Shown here piece after piece: positions 6,376 to 12,450 of a stretch of 38,300 nt of DNA (the stretch's first letter is position 1; each line of letters starts with the position of its first letter). The notes beneath the pieces are model-generated. The model was not told the origin of the DNA and made no database searches. It worked only from the letters and a program-made list of their open reading frames with translations. This DNA is from a virus. The position numbers and the translations under genes are program-made. The stretch covers positions 1 through 38,300 of the IMG/VR virus record IMGVR_UViG_3300025086_000088, one strand, 5' to 3'.

Positions 6376-7537
6376 CCATCAACTCCTTGTAAAGCGTTCT
6401 GAACGCTACTTCTGCCGTATCCGGCACCACTCCATTGCCTAATAGCCTTAACCGATCCACGCGGTTGGCAGTTGGGTCCAGCCCACTGGTAGGCCCATCA
6501 GTTGCTCCACCCAATTCGGATTCAGTTTGCCGTTTGCTTTGCCCATCAACCTTGTGATCTTCCGCCCCTTGCTCATCTGGTACGGAACATTTTTGCAGTC
6601 GGTCTGAATCGGCGTCGGCCATGTCTCCTCTTTCTTCACCTTCTCCTCCAGATACAACGGCACAGTGTTCTTGCCTTTGCTCTGTCGAAACTTCAGACAC
6701 TTCTCCATTGTCTCCTCGGATCGAGGCCGACTCATTGCTGTGGGCGTCGGCCATTGCTCCTTCACCTGACCCAGTAATCCCAGTTCGCCCTTCCGCTCGT
6801 TTCCTCTCGTCGTAAAGTTCTGCGCCTGTGGCGTCGCCCACGACTCTTGGTTCTTCCCATTCGTGCTGGGGTTCGCCTGGTCGGGCGGGCCAGTTTCGAT
6901 AACTACGGTAGTCAAAGACTTCTGCGTCCCCTTCTTTCCATTGTTGCGGTTCTGGAAGCCTAACCGTGCTTCGTGTGCTGCCGGAGTGGGCCAAGATGAA
7001 GACTCGTTTGCGTTGGTGCGTTGCGCCGACTTCAGCCGCTGAGAATACTCCTGCCGTCGCCCTATAACCCACTCGTTCCAACTCTCTAATGACATGGAGC
7101 AAAACGGGCGTTCCGGCTGGGTCTTCCCATCCGTCTCCCTTGAGTTTTGCGGAGATGATTCCTTCCACGTTTTCAAGGAAGACGATTCTTGGCTGAATAG
7201 TTCGTATTGCATTTTTTATGTATGGGAAGAGGTGTCTTGGGTCTTCGTCGCCTTCCCGCTTACCTGCGGCGGAGAAAGGTTGGCACGGGAAGCCGCCAGA
7301 GATAATCTCCAGGCCCGTTGGAAACGCTTCCAATGGCAGGGTTTTAAGGTTTGTCCAGATAGGCGCTTGATCCAGTTCACCCTCTTCCATCTTTGCGACC
7401 AAGTTCGCGACGGCGAAACACTCGATCTCCACATAAGCGACTGTTCTGCAAGTTGGGAAAACTCTTCGCAACCCAAGGTCAATTCCTCCGTATCCGGCAC
7501 AGAGAGAGATGTGATTAATTGCTTTGGAAGTATCCAC
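6350..7537 (-). CDS. DNA cytosine-5 methyltransferase (Dcm type)
   Basis: 395 residues. Motif I is AGYGGIDLGL (14-23). Motif IV is GGFPCQPFSAAGKR with catalytic C85. Motif VI is ENV (122-124) in VFLENVEGI, and motif VIII is QRKRVFI (175-181). Motif X appears near the end in VDRLRLLGNGVVP. Residues about 185-345 are unusual: polar and low in hydrophobics, with repeated short phrases (VGDATGA, MADAHSNE, MADADSDR) in place of an ordinary target-recognition domain. That stretch overlaps a second, better-structured frame (see 6448-7212). The enzyme would add a methyl group to C5 of cytosine, protecting phage DNA from restriction; no partner endonuclease is visible. It lies in the early operon between the DnaA-like gene and the 67-aa gene. 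Confidence 0.9.
   Translation of the reverse strand: MDTSKAINHISLCAGYGGIDLGLRRVFPTCRTVAYVEIECFAVANLVAKMEEGELDQAPIWTNLKTLPLEAFPTGLEIISGGFPCQPFSAAGKREGDEDPRHLFPYIKNAIRTIQPRIVFLENVEGIISAKLKGDGWEDPAGTPVLLHVIRELERVGYRATAGVFSAAEVGATHQRKRVFILAHSGSTRSTVRLPEPQQWKEGDAEVFDYRSYRNWPARPGEPQHEWEEPRVVGDATGAELYDERKRAEGRTGITGSGEGAMADAHSNESASIRGDNGEVSEVSTEQRQEHCAVVSGGEGEERGDMADADSDRLQKCSVPDEQGAEDHKVDGQSKRQTESELGGATDGPTSGLDPTANRVDRLRLLGNGVVPDTAEVAFRTLYKELMDEQQSNQS
6448..7212 (-). CDS. Overprinted protein inside the methyltransferase gene (WPTP-repeat family)
   Basis: 254 residues from ATG 7212, in a different frame of the same strand, wholly inside the cytosine methyltransferase gene. It reads MQYELFSQESSSLKTWKESS, then SWNEWVIGRRQEYSQRLKSA, then four Trp-Pro/Ala-Thr-Pro phrases (SWPTPAAHEA, SWATPQAQNF, QWPTPTAMSR, TWPTPIQTDC), and ends GKLNPNWVEQLMGLPVGWT. 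I recognise this combination as a recurring phage/metagenome protein family found beside Dcm-type enzymes; its function is unknown to me. Where this frame encodes WPTPTA, the methyltransferase frame encodes MADAHS, so both frames are constrained together. A protein helping target recognition by the methyltransferase is one possibility. Fusion by a frameshift is a further one. Confidence 0.62.
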   Translation of the reverse strand: MQYELFSQESSSLKTWKESSPQNSRETDGKTQPERPFCSMSLESWNEWVIGRRQEYSQRLKSAQRTNANESSSWPTPAAHEARLGFQNRNNGKKGTQKSLTTVVIETGPPDQANPSTNGKNQESWATPQAQNFTTRGNERKGELGLLGQVKEQWPTPTAMSRPRSEETMEKCLKFRQSKGKNTVPLYLEEKVKKEETWPTPIQTDCKNVPYQMSKGRKITRLMGKANGKLNPNWVEQLMGLPVGWTQLPTAWIG

Positions 7538-7541
7538 ATCA

Positions 7542-7982
7542 CTAACTCCTTTTAATCCGAACCCGTTCCTGTTTGATCTCAGCCTTTTGCGCCAAGACCG
7601 CAGCCAGTTGCGGGTCAGTTAGATTTTGGTGCCCCGGAATATGTCCCTCCAGAGTGATGGAAACCTTGTCTTCAGGATCCTCATCCTCCACCAGCACACC
7701 GACTAGCATCTCCCACTTCTGGCGAAACGCGGGCCAGACCTCGACGTTGTTGGTAACCGACTTAACCGCATGCAGTACCGTGCCGTGATCACGATCAAAT
7801 GCTCGGCCCACTGCGCTCAGTGAATAGCCACGGGTGCGCAGCACCGTCATGCATGCTTGCCTGGCACCAGTGACTTCCTGAGAAACGCGGCGCCGACTCA
7901 ACAGGTCGGATGACTTAACACCCCAGATTGGCGCAGCTAATTCCGCAATGGCTTTAGCCTCAAAGTTGATAGCATTACTCAT
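7542..7982 (-). CDS. DnaA domain-IV-like DNA-binding protein
   Basis: 146 residues. Residues about 10-75 resemble the C-terminal duplex-binding domain of DnaA: IWGVKSSDLLSRRRVSQEVT, GARQACMTVLRTRGYSL, then SAVGRAFDRDHGTVLHAVK, which matches the DnaA signature (RDHTTVLHA). The AAA+ ATPase domain of full DnaA is absent. The rest is a charged tail. Such a protein could bind DnaA boxes in the phage origin or compete with host DnaA for them. Its ATG overlaps the end of the nuclease gene and its stop lies 4 bp from the methyltransferase start, within the replication operon. The domain call is good; the role is inferred. Confidence 0.8.
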   Translation of the reverse strand: MSNAINFEAKAIAELAAPIWGVKSSDLLSRRRVSQEVTGARQACMTVLRTRGYSLSAVGRAFDRDHGTVLHAVKSVTNNVEVWPAFRQKWEMLVGVLVEDEDPEDKVSITLEGHIPGHQNLTDPQLAAVLAQKAEIKQERVRIKRS

Positions 7983-8788
7983 GCTGCCACCTCCTGCGCT
8001 TGGGGGAAGTAGTTACGCTGAAGCTGCCAGATTTCTGTGCAGCGCCGAAACACGTCCCAACTGGTTTTGGTTTTTTGATCGTCCCAAAGTTTTTCAAATG
8101 GATCCATCGCCTCCTTACTGTTAATGACAACAGACAGGCAACGCGGTTTAGGCTCGATGCATTCGCGGTACGCCGCCAATTGCAGCGGCCATGAATCATA
8201 GTAATTAGGGCGCCCGTACTTCATGTTCTGAGTCTTGAAATCGATCAGCACGGTGCCGTGTTCCTGATGCTCCGCCAGTAAGTCCATGGTGCCAGCGTAA
8301 CCATGCTTTTTGTTCACCACTGTGCGCTCGCTATCGATCACCCGAATGATGTTGGCCCTGAACCATGCCTTGTATTTCTCATAAAACGGCCAAAGCAACT
8401 TATCGCCCGGAATGTAATTCGGGTCGCTATGGAAACGGTCAATCATCTCATGAATTGCCGAACCAAATTCCCGTGCATCGGCGCCGAACTGGTCGGCATC
8501 CTTACGGCAACGCTCGGCAAACATCGTGTAGCTTTCGCCCCGAAACTTTTCCGGCATAGTCCATGCCGCCTCGATCAGCATTCCTTGATACCATTTGGTG
8601 ATACCGAAGTTTGATAGAATTTTGATTACTTCGGTGACACTGGGGAACAGTCCCAGTTTGCGGGCATCCCGCAGGTTAGTGTTGCGAGTCGTGCCATCGC
8701 CCGACTCTATTGTGTGTTGGCTCAGTCCATTGGCGTAGTACCAATGCGCTTCTGAACCCGCTTCGACTTTTAAAGTTAAATCATCCAT
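7979..8788 (-). CDS. PD-(D/E)XK nuclease (RecB/Cas4-like)
   Basis: 269 residues with a complete RecB-type active-site pattern: GSAIHEMID (H113), SERTV (E154), GYAGTMDLLAE (D169), and VLIDFKTQNM (D183, K185). No cysteine cluster of the Cas4 iron-sulphur type is evident, so a plain exonuclease of the YqaJ/RecB sort is more likely. In phages such enzymes resect DNA ends for recombination or degrade host DNA. Its neighbours, an SSB-like protein and a Holliday-junction-resolvase-like nuclease, fit a recombination module. The ends overlap the 74-aa gene and the DnaA-like gene by a few bases. Confidence 0.85.
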   Translation of the reverse strand: MDDLTLKVEAGSEAHWYYANGLSQHTIESGDGTTRNTNLRDARKLGLFPSVTEVIKILSNFGITKWYQGMLIEAAWTMPEKFRGESYTMFAERCRKDADQFGADAREFGSAIHEMIDRFHSDPNYIPGDKLLWPFYEKYKAWFRANIIRVIDSERTVVNKKHGYAGTMDLLAEHQEHGTVLIDFKTQNMKYGRPNYYDSWPLQLAAYRECIEPKPRCLSVVINSKEAMDPFEKLWDDQKTKTSWDVFRRCTEIWQLQRNYFPQAQEVAA

Positions 8789-9000
8789 AGCAGTTTCAAT
8801 ATGTTAAAAATAAAATAAAATACGGACACCCAGATCAGCAGCAGCACAAACTCTTGAGCGAACTGCAAAACACCCTCCAGCGCATACCGCGCCGCCCTGA
8901 GTGTCCGAGTTAAAAGAGAGACTCGCCCGACTGAGTTACGGCGAAGGCATAAGCCGCACCCAGCAGGAGGTTGGTGAAGTTCGGGCGAGTCTTGATTCAT
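8776..9000 (-). CDS. Small single-span membrane protein
   Basis: 74 residues. The first 45 are soluble and Arg-rich (CGLCLRRNSVGRVSLLTRTL). The last 25 are strongly hydrophobic (FVLLLIWVSVFYFIFNILKL), predicting one membrane span with a very short tail. The gene is squeezed between the SSB-like gene (3 bp) and the nuclease (13-bp overlap), so it is expressed early. It could be an early membrane-directed inhibitor or superinfection factor; a holin role is less likely given the separate lysis cassette at 30 kb. No family recognised. An 11-bp inverted repeat lies inside the gene (8920-8930 and 8981-8991). Confidence 0.6.
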   Translation of the reverse strand: MNQDSPELHQPPAGCGLCLRRNSVGRVSLLTRTLRAARYALEGVLQFAQEFVLLLIWVSVFYFIFNILKLLWMI

Positions 9001-9003
9001 GGC

Positions 9004-9576
9004 CTAGAATGGTACGTCATCTTCGACTTCACCGACGTTGGCGAAGTCATCAGTCGCTCCCTTCTCAACAGTGTAGGCGGGCTGGGCGGAGTTGTTTTCT
9101 TCCTTTTTCGCTTCGATCCGTTCACGGGCCTTGTCGCCGTCGTATTCGCCGGACGGTTTGATCCAATCCTTTTTGCCGAGCTTTCGAGCGCGGTCCACAT
9201 AGACCACAACCTTGTCCTCGCCATCTGGACGGAACTCTTCCATCTCAATAACGCAACCCACGCCCAGCATGGAACGGAGGTTGAACTCTTCACCCGGCTC
9301 GAACGGTTTGCCGCGCCATTTGGTGAGGAACTTGTAAAGGTTGGATTTTTCGTTCAGCGAATTGGTGAACTTTTTGCGCACCAAGAATGGGCGCCCGTCT
9401 TCCATTTTCGCATCTAACTCGAAATAGAAAAACAGCAAGTCCTTCACTCCGAATTTTGTTTGTTCACCCTTGGACAGTATGATGTCCACGAGGATCGCTT
9501 TGTGTTCACCCACCGGAGGTGGAGTGTATTCAGTGACGGCGCCGCCGCCACCCGCTGTGAGGGTTAGTTCACTCAT
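9004..9576 (-). CDS. Single-stranded-DNA-binding-like protein
   Basis: 190 residues. The central part (about 20-140) is beta-rich with aromatic and basic residues (HKAILVDIILSKGEQTKFGV, LLFFYFELDAKMEDGRPFLV, KFTNSLNEKSNLYKFLTKWR), a layout seen in phage SSB/DUF669-like proteins. The C-terminus ends VEDDVPF, close to the DDDIPF tip by which bacterial SSB recruits partner proteins. It would coat single strands at the fork and during recombination. It sits between the resolvase-like gene (8-bp overlap) and the membrane protein gene. The SSB call rests on the tail, length and context more than on a diagnostic motif. Confidence 0.7.
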   Translation of the reverse strand: MSELTLTAGGGGAVTEYTPPPVGEHKAILVDIILSKGEQTKFGVKDLLFFYFELDAKMEDGRPFLVRKKFTNSLNEKSNLYKFLTKWRGKPFEPGEEFNLRSMLGVGCVIEMEEFRPDGEDKVVVYVDRARKLGKKDWIKPSGEYDGDKARERIEAKKEENNSAQPAYTVEKGATDDFANVGEVEDDVPF

Positions 9577-9991
9577 TGGTTTCGTTTTCTTTCGTTTTGG
9601 TTTCGTTAGTCGGAGGTAAGTCGCCGCGCAAAAATTGGGCGAAATGCTCCAGGGAAATTGTTACTAGGGGATCAGTGCTGTTGCGCTTGTGGATGACGCA
9701 GGGGATCTTCCCTGCACCACTGGCATCACGCCGTGCCTGATCGTAGGCATCTTGAAGCTGCAACCGCTCAACGTGCTTGGCTTCAATGTGTAGCCACTCA
9801 GTTAATCCGGGCACGATAAGGTCAGGGGCGTCTTGGCCCGTGTTCACATCGCGGCCACTGTGTTGGCATCCTCTTTTGGCGCTGGCCCAGCCCTCATCTC
9901 GGAACCAGAGAGCGAGATATCGCTCGAATCTGGCGCCCTTTGCTCTGCTATTTATCGGCATGATATTATATTCAATACATTCAACATCCAT
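9569..9991 (-). CDS. Holliday-junction-resolvase-like nuclease
   Basis: 140 residues. The pattern SRAKGARFERYLA (E23), then DAPDLIVPG (D57), then LHIEAKHVE (E70, K72) is the PD-(D/E)XK active site as arranged in Hjc-type archaeal/phage resolvases. A C-terminal helix and a short acidic/Lys-rich tail follow. It would cut branched DNA before packaging. ATG 9991 is preceded by GGAGG about eight bases upstream, which supports it over the internal ATG at 9961 (MPINSRAKG). It is expressed with the SSB-like gene, which it overlaps. Confidence 0.8.
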   Translation of the reverse strand: MDVECIEYNIMPINSRAKGARFERYLALWFRDEGWASAKRGCQHSGRDVNTGQDAPDLIVPGLTEWLHIEAKHVERLQLQDAYDQARRDASGAGKIPCVIHKRNSTDPLVTISLEHFAQFLRGDLPPTNETKTKENETNE

Positions 9992-10011
9992 GGCCCATCC
10001 TCCATGGGGGT

Positions 10012-10221
10012 TTAGTGGTCGGGGGTTTCGTTTGGTCGAGGGTGACTACACCCCATGACCGTTACTAATAAGGCATCAATCAGAATCGCCATCGGTGCGC
10101 AAGTAGCGCAGATGTAGCCCATCAGGGTCTTATCGTAGTGCGTAACCATTGTCGCCCGTTCGCAATGAACGCAAACTCCGGGCGAGGCATAGCACCGCTC
10201 TCTTATTGCGGATCTCGCCAT
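10012..10221 (-). CDS. Small zinc-binding protein
   Basis: 69 residues with two CxxC pairs (GVCVHCERA and YICATCAPM) about 19 residues apart, a likely single zinc ribbon, followed by a hydrophobic helix (AILIDALLVTVM). Such mini-proteins are common in phage early regions and often act on host nucleic-acid enzymes; no specific role can be given. The gene starts at the last base of the upstream HTH-transglycosylase gene and ends just before the resolvase gene. Confidence 0.6.
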   Translation of the reverse strand: MARSAIRERCYASPGVCVHCERATMVTHYDKTLMGYICATCAPMAILIDALLVTVMGCSHPRPNETPDH

Positions 10222-10835
10222 TACTTTGCCTCCAAAAAACGGTTGAGCTTAACCGCCGCCCGCTGAGTGATTGATGGCGTTTTGCTGATGTCGAATCCAC
10301 GGCGCTTGAATCCCGTGTATCCCAAATTGTACGCGGCGTAGATTTCAGCCGCGCTCGGCTCTCTACCGATTGCCCTCCTTAATTGACCGTTCAGAATAGA
10401 GAGGTAGATTTTGCAATACTGATGACTAATGGTCGGATCGTTTACGCCCTTTTCGTAGGTCGTAGTTTTAAATCCGTTTCTCTTCAGCCATTTGGAGCAG
10501 TCCTGCCATGCGGGTTTCCACATTTGGAAAGCACCATTGGCCTTGCCCTGATCGCCCACAGCACGGTGGTTGTTATTGCTCTCCACCATAGCCACGGCAT
10601 TAATCAATTTGCCGTTAATCTCCACGGCAGGTGCAACTGCCATGAAGGCGAAGCACCCTGCTGCGGTTAGGAAACGGCGCAGACTGTCGCTTGTGATCCT
10701 TGGGGAATTTTCGCCAATCCATTTAGTGGCGAGTTGACCCGACTGACGTAGCCGGTCGATTGTTTTGGTGGAAACCGAGAGTCGCTTGGCGACCTCTTGG
10801 CGGGTATACAGTTGGTTTGCAGTTTCTGTTTTCAT
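10221..10835 (-). CDS. Excisionase-like HTH fused to lytic transglycosylase
   Basis: 204 residues in one uninterrupted frame joining two unrelated parts. Residues about 8-57 form a MerR/excisionase-type helix-turn-helix (LYTRQEVAKRLSVSTKTIDR, LRQSGQLATKWI, then PRITSDSLRRFL). Residues about 76-204 form a lysozyme-like lytic transglycosylase (LINAVAMVESNNNHRAVGDQ with E85 as likely catalytic acid, GAFQMWKPAWQD, and AYNLGYTGFKR). Between them, residues 51-70 (SLRRFLTAAGCFAFMAVAPA) look like a signal peptide ending in an AxA cleavage pattern, so the last HTH helix runs into the signal's basic start. No strong internal ribosome site is visible; a CTG at the start of that segment has an AAGGA about 14 bases upstream. 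It may make one fusion or two products. The first 20 bases are identical to those of the gene at 12565. Confidence 0.85.
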   Translation of the reverse strand: MKTETANQLYTRQEVAKRLSVSTKTIDRLRQSGQLATKWIGENSPRITSDSLRRFLTAAGCFAFMAVAPAVEINGKLINAVAMVESNNNHRAVGDQGKANGAFQMWKPAWQDCSKWLKRNGFKTTTYEKGVNDPTISHQYCKIYLSILNGQLRRAIGREPSAAEIYAAYNLGYTGFKRRGFDISKTPSITQRAAVKLNRFLEAK

Positions 10836-10836
10836 C

Positions 10837-10992
10837 TTAATTTTCTTCTTTTGCGGTGATGCAATGCTTATCGATCAAAGCCTCCAGGACATTGGTAGCG
10901 GTTACCCGTTTGCGCTTTGCAAACCGGGCCAACCGCTTTTTGAGTTGGGGCTGTAACCGAAAGGCACATAGGATTTTTGGTGCTGTTTTCAT
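10837..10992 (-). CDS. Small ribbon-helix-helix regulator (51 aa)
   Basis: A 51-codon frame from ATG 10992: MKTAPKILCAFRLQPQLKKR, then LARFAKRKRVTATNVLEALI and DKHCITAKEEN. It has the RHH plan: a short beta strand (ILCAFRL), helix A (PQLKKRLARFAKRKR), a turn, and helix B (TATNVLEALIDKHC). It is the first gene of the leftward early operon, one base before the HTH-transglycosylase ATG. The operators with ACGTCT palindromes lie immediately upstream, so autoregulation is likely. It probably works as a Cro/Arc-like switch protein. Confidence 0.7.
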   Translation of the reverse strand: MKTAPKILCAFRLQPQLKKRLARFAKRKRVTATNVLEALIDKHCITAKEEN

Positions 10993-11189
10993 GTTTTCAA
11001 AATATACGTCTATATACTGTCTAGACGTTTTACTCCTTCAAAAAACCCTGCGTATTCCCGCAGGGCGTTTGTGTTATACGTCTAGACGTTACCCGAAACA
11101 ATCACATTTTTTTTTGTTTGACAGGATGGTATATACAGTTGAGGTTTTTAACACTGTATTTACAGTGCAAAGCACCAACCAAAAAAATA
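10993..11189. promoter_or_regulatory. Divergent early/lysogeny control region
   Basis: 197 bp between two divergent RHH genes. Contents: a perfect 12-bp palindrome ACGTCTAGACGT (11079-11090); a spaced version with half-sites ACGTCTA and TAGACGT (11006-11028); a promoter-like pair on the minus strand (TTGTTT, 17 bp, TATAAC) enclosing the palindrome; and on the plus strand TTGACA (11118-11123) and TTGAGG (11139-11144) with weak -10 matches. A second palindrome, CACTGTA TT TACAGTG (11153-11168), sits just before the rightward RHH gene. Two palindrome types and two RHH proteins suggest a two-repressor switch. Confidence 0.65.
11045..11068 (-). terminator. Rho-independent terminator inside the control region
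   Basis: Stem CCCTGCG/CGCAGGG with a 6-nt loop, followed on the minus strand by TTTTTT. It lies between the upstream minus-strand promoter-like pair (-10 at about 11075-11080) and the RHH gene start at 10992. A transcript from that promoter would meet it after some 20 bases, so it could act as an attenuator or shield the leftward operon from antisense read-through. Confidence 0.65.
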
Positions 11190-11414
11190 ATGCCCAATAT
11201 TAAAAAAGACAGTTTAAGAAAATCTGCTGCCTACAGATTTGAAGTGGCATTCCTTGAACGACTAAAAGCAGCATCAGGCGCAACCGGCCTGACCATTACA
11301 TCTATTATTGAAAGATGTGTTGAGAAATCTCTTAATGAGGTGCTGGTGGAAGCTCGCAAGGAGCGTGACGCTCAGACCACCGAGCTTCAAAAACTTCTGA
11401 AACTTCGCAAGTAG
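11190..11414 (+). CDS. Ribbon-helix-helix regulator with coiled-coil tail
   Basis: 74 residues from ATG 11190. A TTG at 11118 is in frame, but it would place the operator palindrome inside the gene and has the look of a -35 box. The protein reads MPNIKKDSLRKSAAYRFEVA, FLERLKAASGATGLTITSII, ERCVEKSLNEVL, then a Glu/Lys/Leu helix to the end. Strand-helix-helix spacing with the TGLTITSIIERCVEKSL helix is the RHH/CopG pattern. It starts the rightward lysogeny transcript, just past the palindrome at 11153-11168, and is the best candidate for lysogenic repressor, since no CI-like protein is present. Confidence 0.72.
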   Translation: MPNIKKDSLRKSAAYRFEVAFLERLKAASGATGLTITSIIERCVEKSLNEVLVEARKERDAQTTELQKLLKLRK

Positions 11415-11532
11415 ATCGACCTGTTTGGTCCTCTATTTTTTGATCAATCTCATTAATTTGATTGATCAGTTTCTCCCGTTTTTCCAGTAAAATTCGTAGT
11501 TCTTCAGCCTTTAGTTCTTCTTTTTCGTACAT
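11332..11532 (-). CDS. Possible small coiled-coil protein, convergent with RHH gene
   Basis: 66 codons from ATG 11532, preceded by GGAAAG seven bases upstream. The first 36 residues form a clear coiled coil (MYEKEELKAEELRILLEKRE, KLINQINEIDQKIEDQ). The last 28 residues lie antisense to the end of the RHH gene and look non-native. The gene may be real with a read-through tail, or the coiled coil may mirror the A/T-rich composition of the opposite strand. Kept with low confidence. Confidence 0.35.
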   Translation of the reverse strand: MYEKEELKAEELRILLEKREKLINQINEIDQKIEDQTGRSTCEVSEVFEARWSERHAPCELPPAPH

Positions 11533-11677
11533 TCGGTGCTTTCCGCTGCGAAGGGATGAGATTGATACCCAATATCAATTAACCCTTACAACATAAATAT
11601 AATACAATTTAGGTAGGACATTTACAGTCCCAGCCCCCCCCCCTAAAAAATAAATGTATAAACAGGTGATTTTGGTG

Positions 11678-11705
11678 TTGCACTGTATAGACGTTCGTAT
11701 ATACT
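11678..11705 (+). promoter_or_regulatory. Promoter with embedded ACGTCT-type half operator
   Basis: TTGCAC (11678-11683), a 16-bp spacer, then TATACT (11700-11705), about 45 bp before the start of the gene at 11750. The spacer contains TATAGACGTTCG, the same AGACGT half-site as the control region at 11006-11090. The promoter is therefore probably under the same RHH repressor, and would drive the short-gene cluster and integrase. The rest of 11533-11677 holds only A/T-rich sequence and a C9 run (about 11634-11642). Confidence 0.65.
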
Positions 11706-11749
11706 AGGCACCAGTTCAAGCACATGGAGTGCGGGGGCTAAACTGCAAA

Positions 11750-12094
11750 ATGTTTAACATAAATAACTCACTGATCGAAAAGGGTAAAACTTACAACCTT
11801 AGCCCAATAGCCACTGGGGGAGGGTGTGATTTTATGTGGCGGGGTGCTGGCGAGCTTGTCGAGATGGATGGCTATGATTCATATATGATCGATTTGGTTC
11901 TTGGCAGCAAAGCAGACGTAGGTGTTTCTCCGGATAGCCTGTCAGAGCCTTCAATTGTCGGTTGTTATATTGGTGATCCTGAGTGGCAGGATGGAATCTT
12001 CATTAATTTTGATACTGCTGAAGAGGCAATGAAGTTTATGGCATCGGTTGAGACTGCTGATGATATTTACAATAAGAACAAAACTGCAAAATGA
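11750..12094 (+). CDS. Unknown acidic protein (114 aa)
   Basis: It starts MFNINNSLIEKGKTYNLSPI, continues GGGCDFMWRGAGELVEMDGY and ends with an acidic stretch (DPEWQDGIFINFDTAEEAMK). A start 21 bases upstream is in frame but is followed closely by this ATG, which carries the AAACTGCAAAATG element shared with the next gene. No family recognised; the fold looks beta-rich and soluble. The stop codon overlaps the next ATG (ATGA), so the two are coupled. Confidence 0.6.
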   Translation: MFNINNSLIEKGKTYNLSPIATGGGCDFMWRGAGELVEMDGYDSYMIDLVLGSKADVGVSPDSLSEPSIVGCYIGDPEWQDGIFINFDTAEEAMKFMASVETADDIYNKNKTAK

Positions 12095-12249
12095 TAATTC
12101 AAACAAAACATAACGGAAGAATTTACACTGCAACATCCCCAACGTGGAGTTGGAGGTCAGATAAGGGCAACATTGTAACTTCAAGGGCACTTATCCAGAA
12201 GTTGAATAAGAAATTTTATAAACAACTAGAAACACAAAAAACTGCATAA
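12091..12249 (+). CDS. Small protein (52 aa), unknown
   Basis: Reads MIIQTKHNGRIYTATSPTWS, WRSDKGNIVTSRALIQKLNK, KFYKQLETQKTA. Basic and probably mixed alpha/beta. Its ATG overlaps the previous stop, and it ends one base before the next ATG, with the same KTA-coding AAACTGCA element at its end. The packing on both sides supports translation. No homologue recognised. Confidence 0.55.
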   Translation: MIIQTKHNGRIYTATSPTWSWRSDKGNIVTSRALIQKLNKKFYKQLETQKTA

Positions 12250-12250
12250 T

Positions 12251-12439
12251 ATGGAAAAGACTATTTCACTTACCGAGGCCGAGGCTCATATCATAATGGA
12301 TAACATTCTTACCCATTTGGAATGTGTCGATGGGTTTGACCGATCCAACGATTCCTATAAAGCGGATTGGAGCGTAATTGATAAACTTTGCGCAGCAGGG
12401 TTTCGCGTTCCAGCCACCTACGAAAAGGTAGTAAAATAA
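12251..12439 (+). CDS. Small helical protein (62 aa), unknown
   Basis: MEKTISLTEAEAHIIMDNIL, THLECVDGFDRSND, SYKADWSVIDKLCAAGFRVP, ATYEKVVK. Mostly helical and acidic in the first half. It follows the 52-aa gene by one base. The family is unknown. The stop codon is followed within 11 bases by the 5' arm of the structured RNA candidate. Confidence 0.55.
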   Translation: MEKTISLTEAEAHIIMDNILTHLECVDGFDRSNDSYKADWSVIDKLCAAGFRVPATYEKVVK

Positions 12440-12450
12440 AAACCAATTTT

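Noticed and set aside
7216-7542. Third frame over the N-terminal half of the methyltransferase (minus strand)
   Set aside because: Same frame as the overprinted protein but ended by a stop before its ATG; the translation is a shifted image of the conserved methyltransferase motifs and has no features of its own.
11118-11189. TTG start 24 codons upstream of the rightward RHH gene
   Set aside because: The TTG is part of a TTGACA promoter-like box and the extension would translate the operator palindrome; ATG 11190 begins the conserved RHH region.
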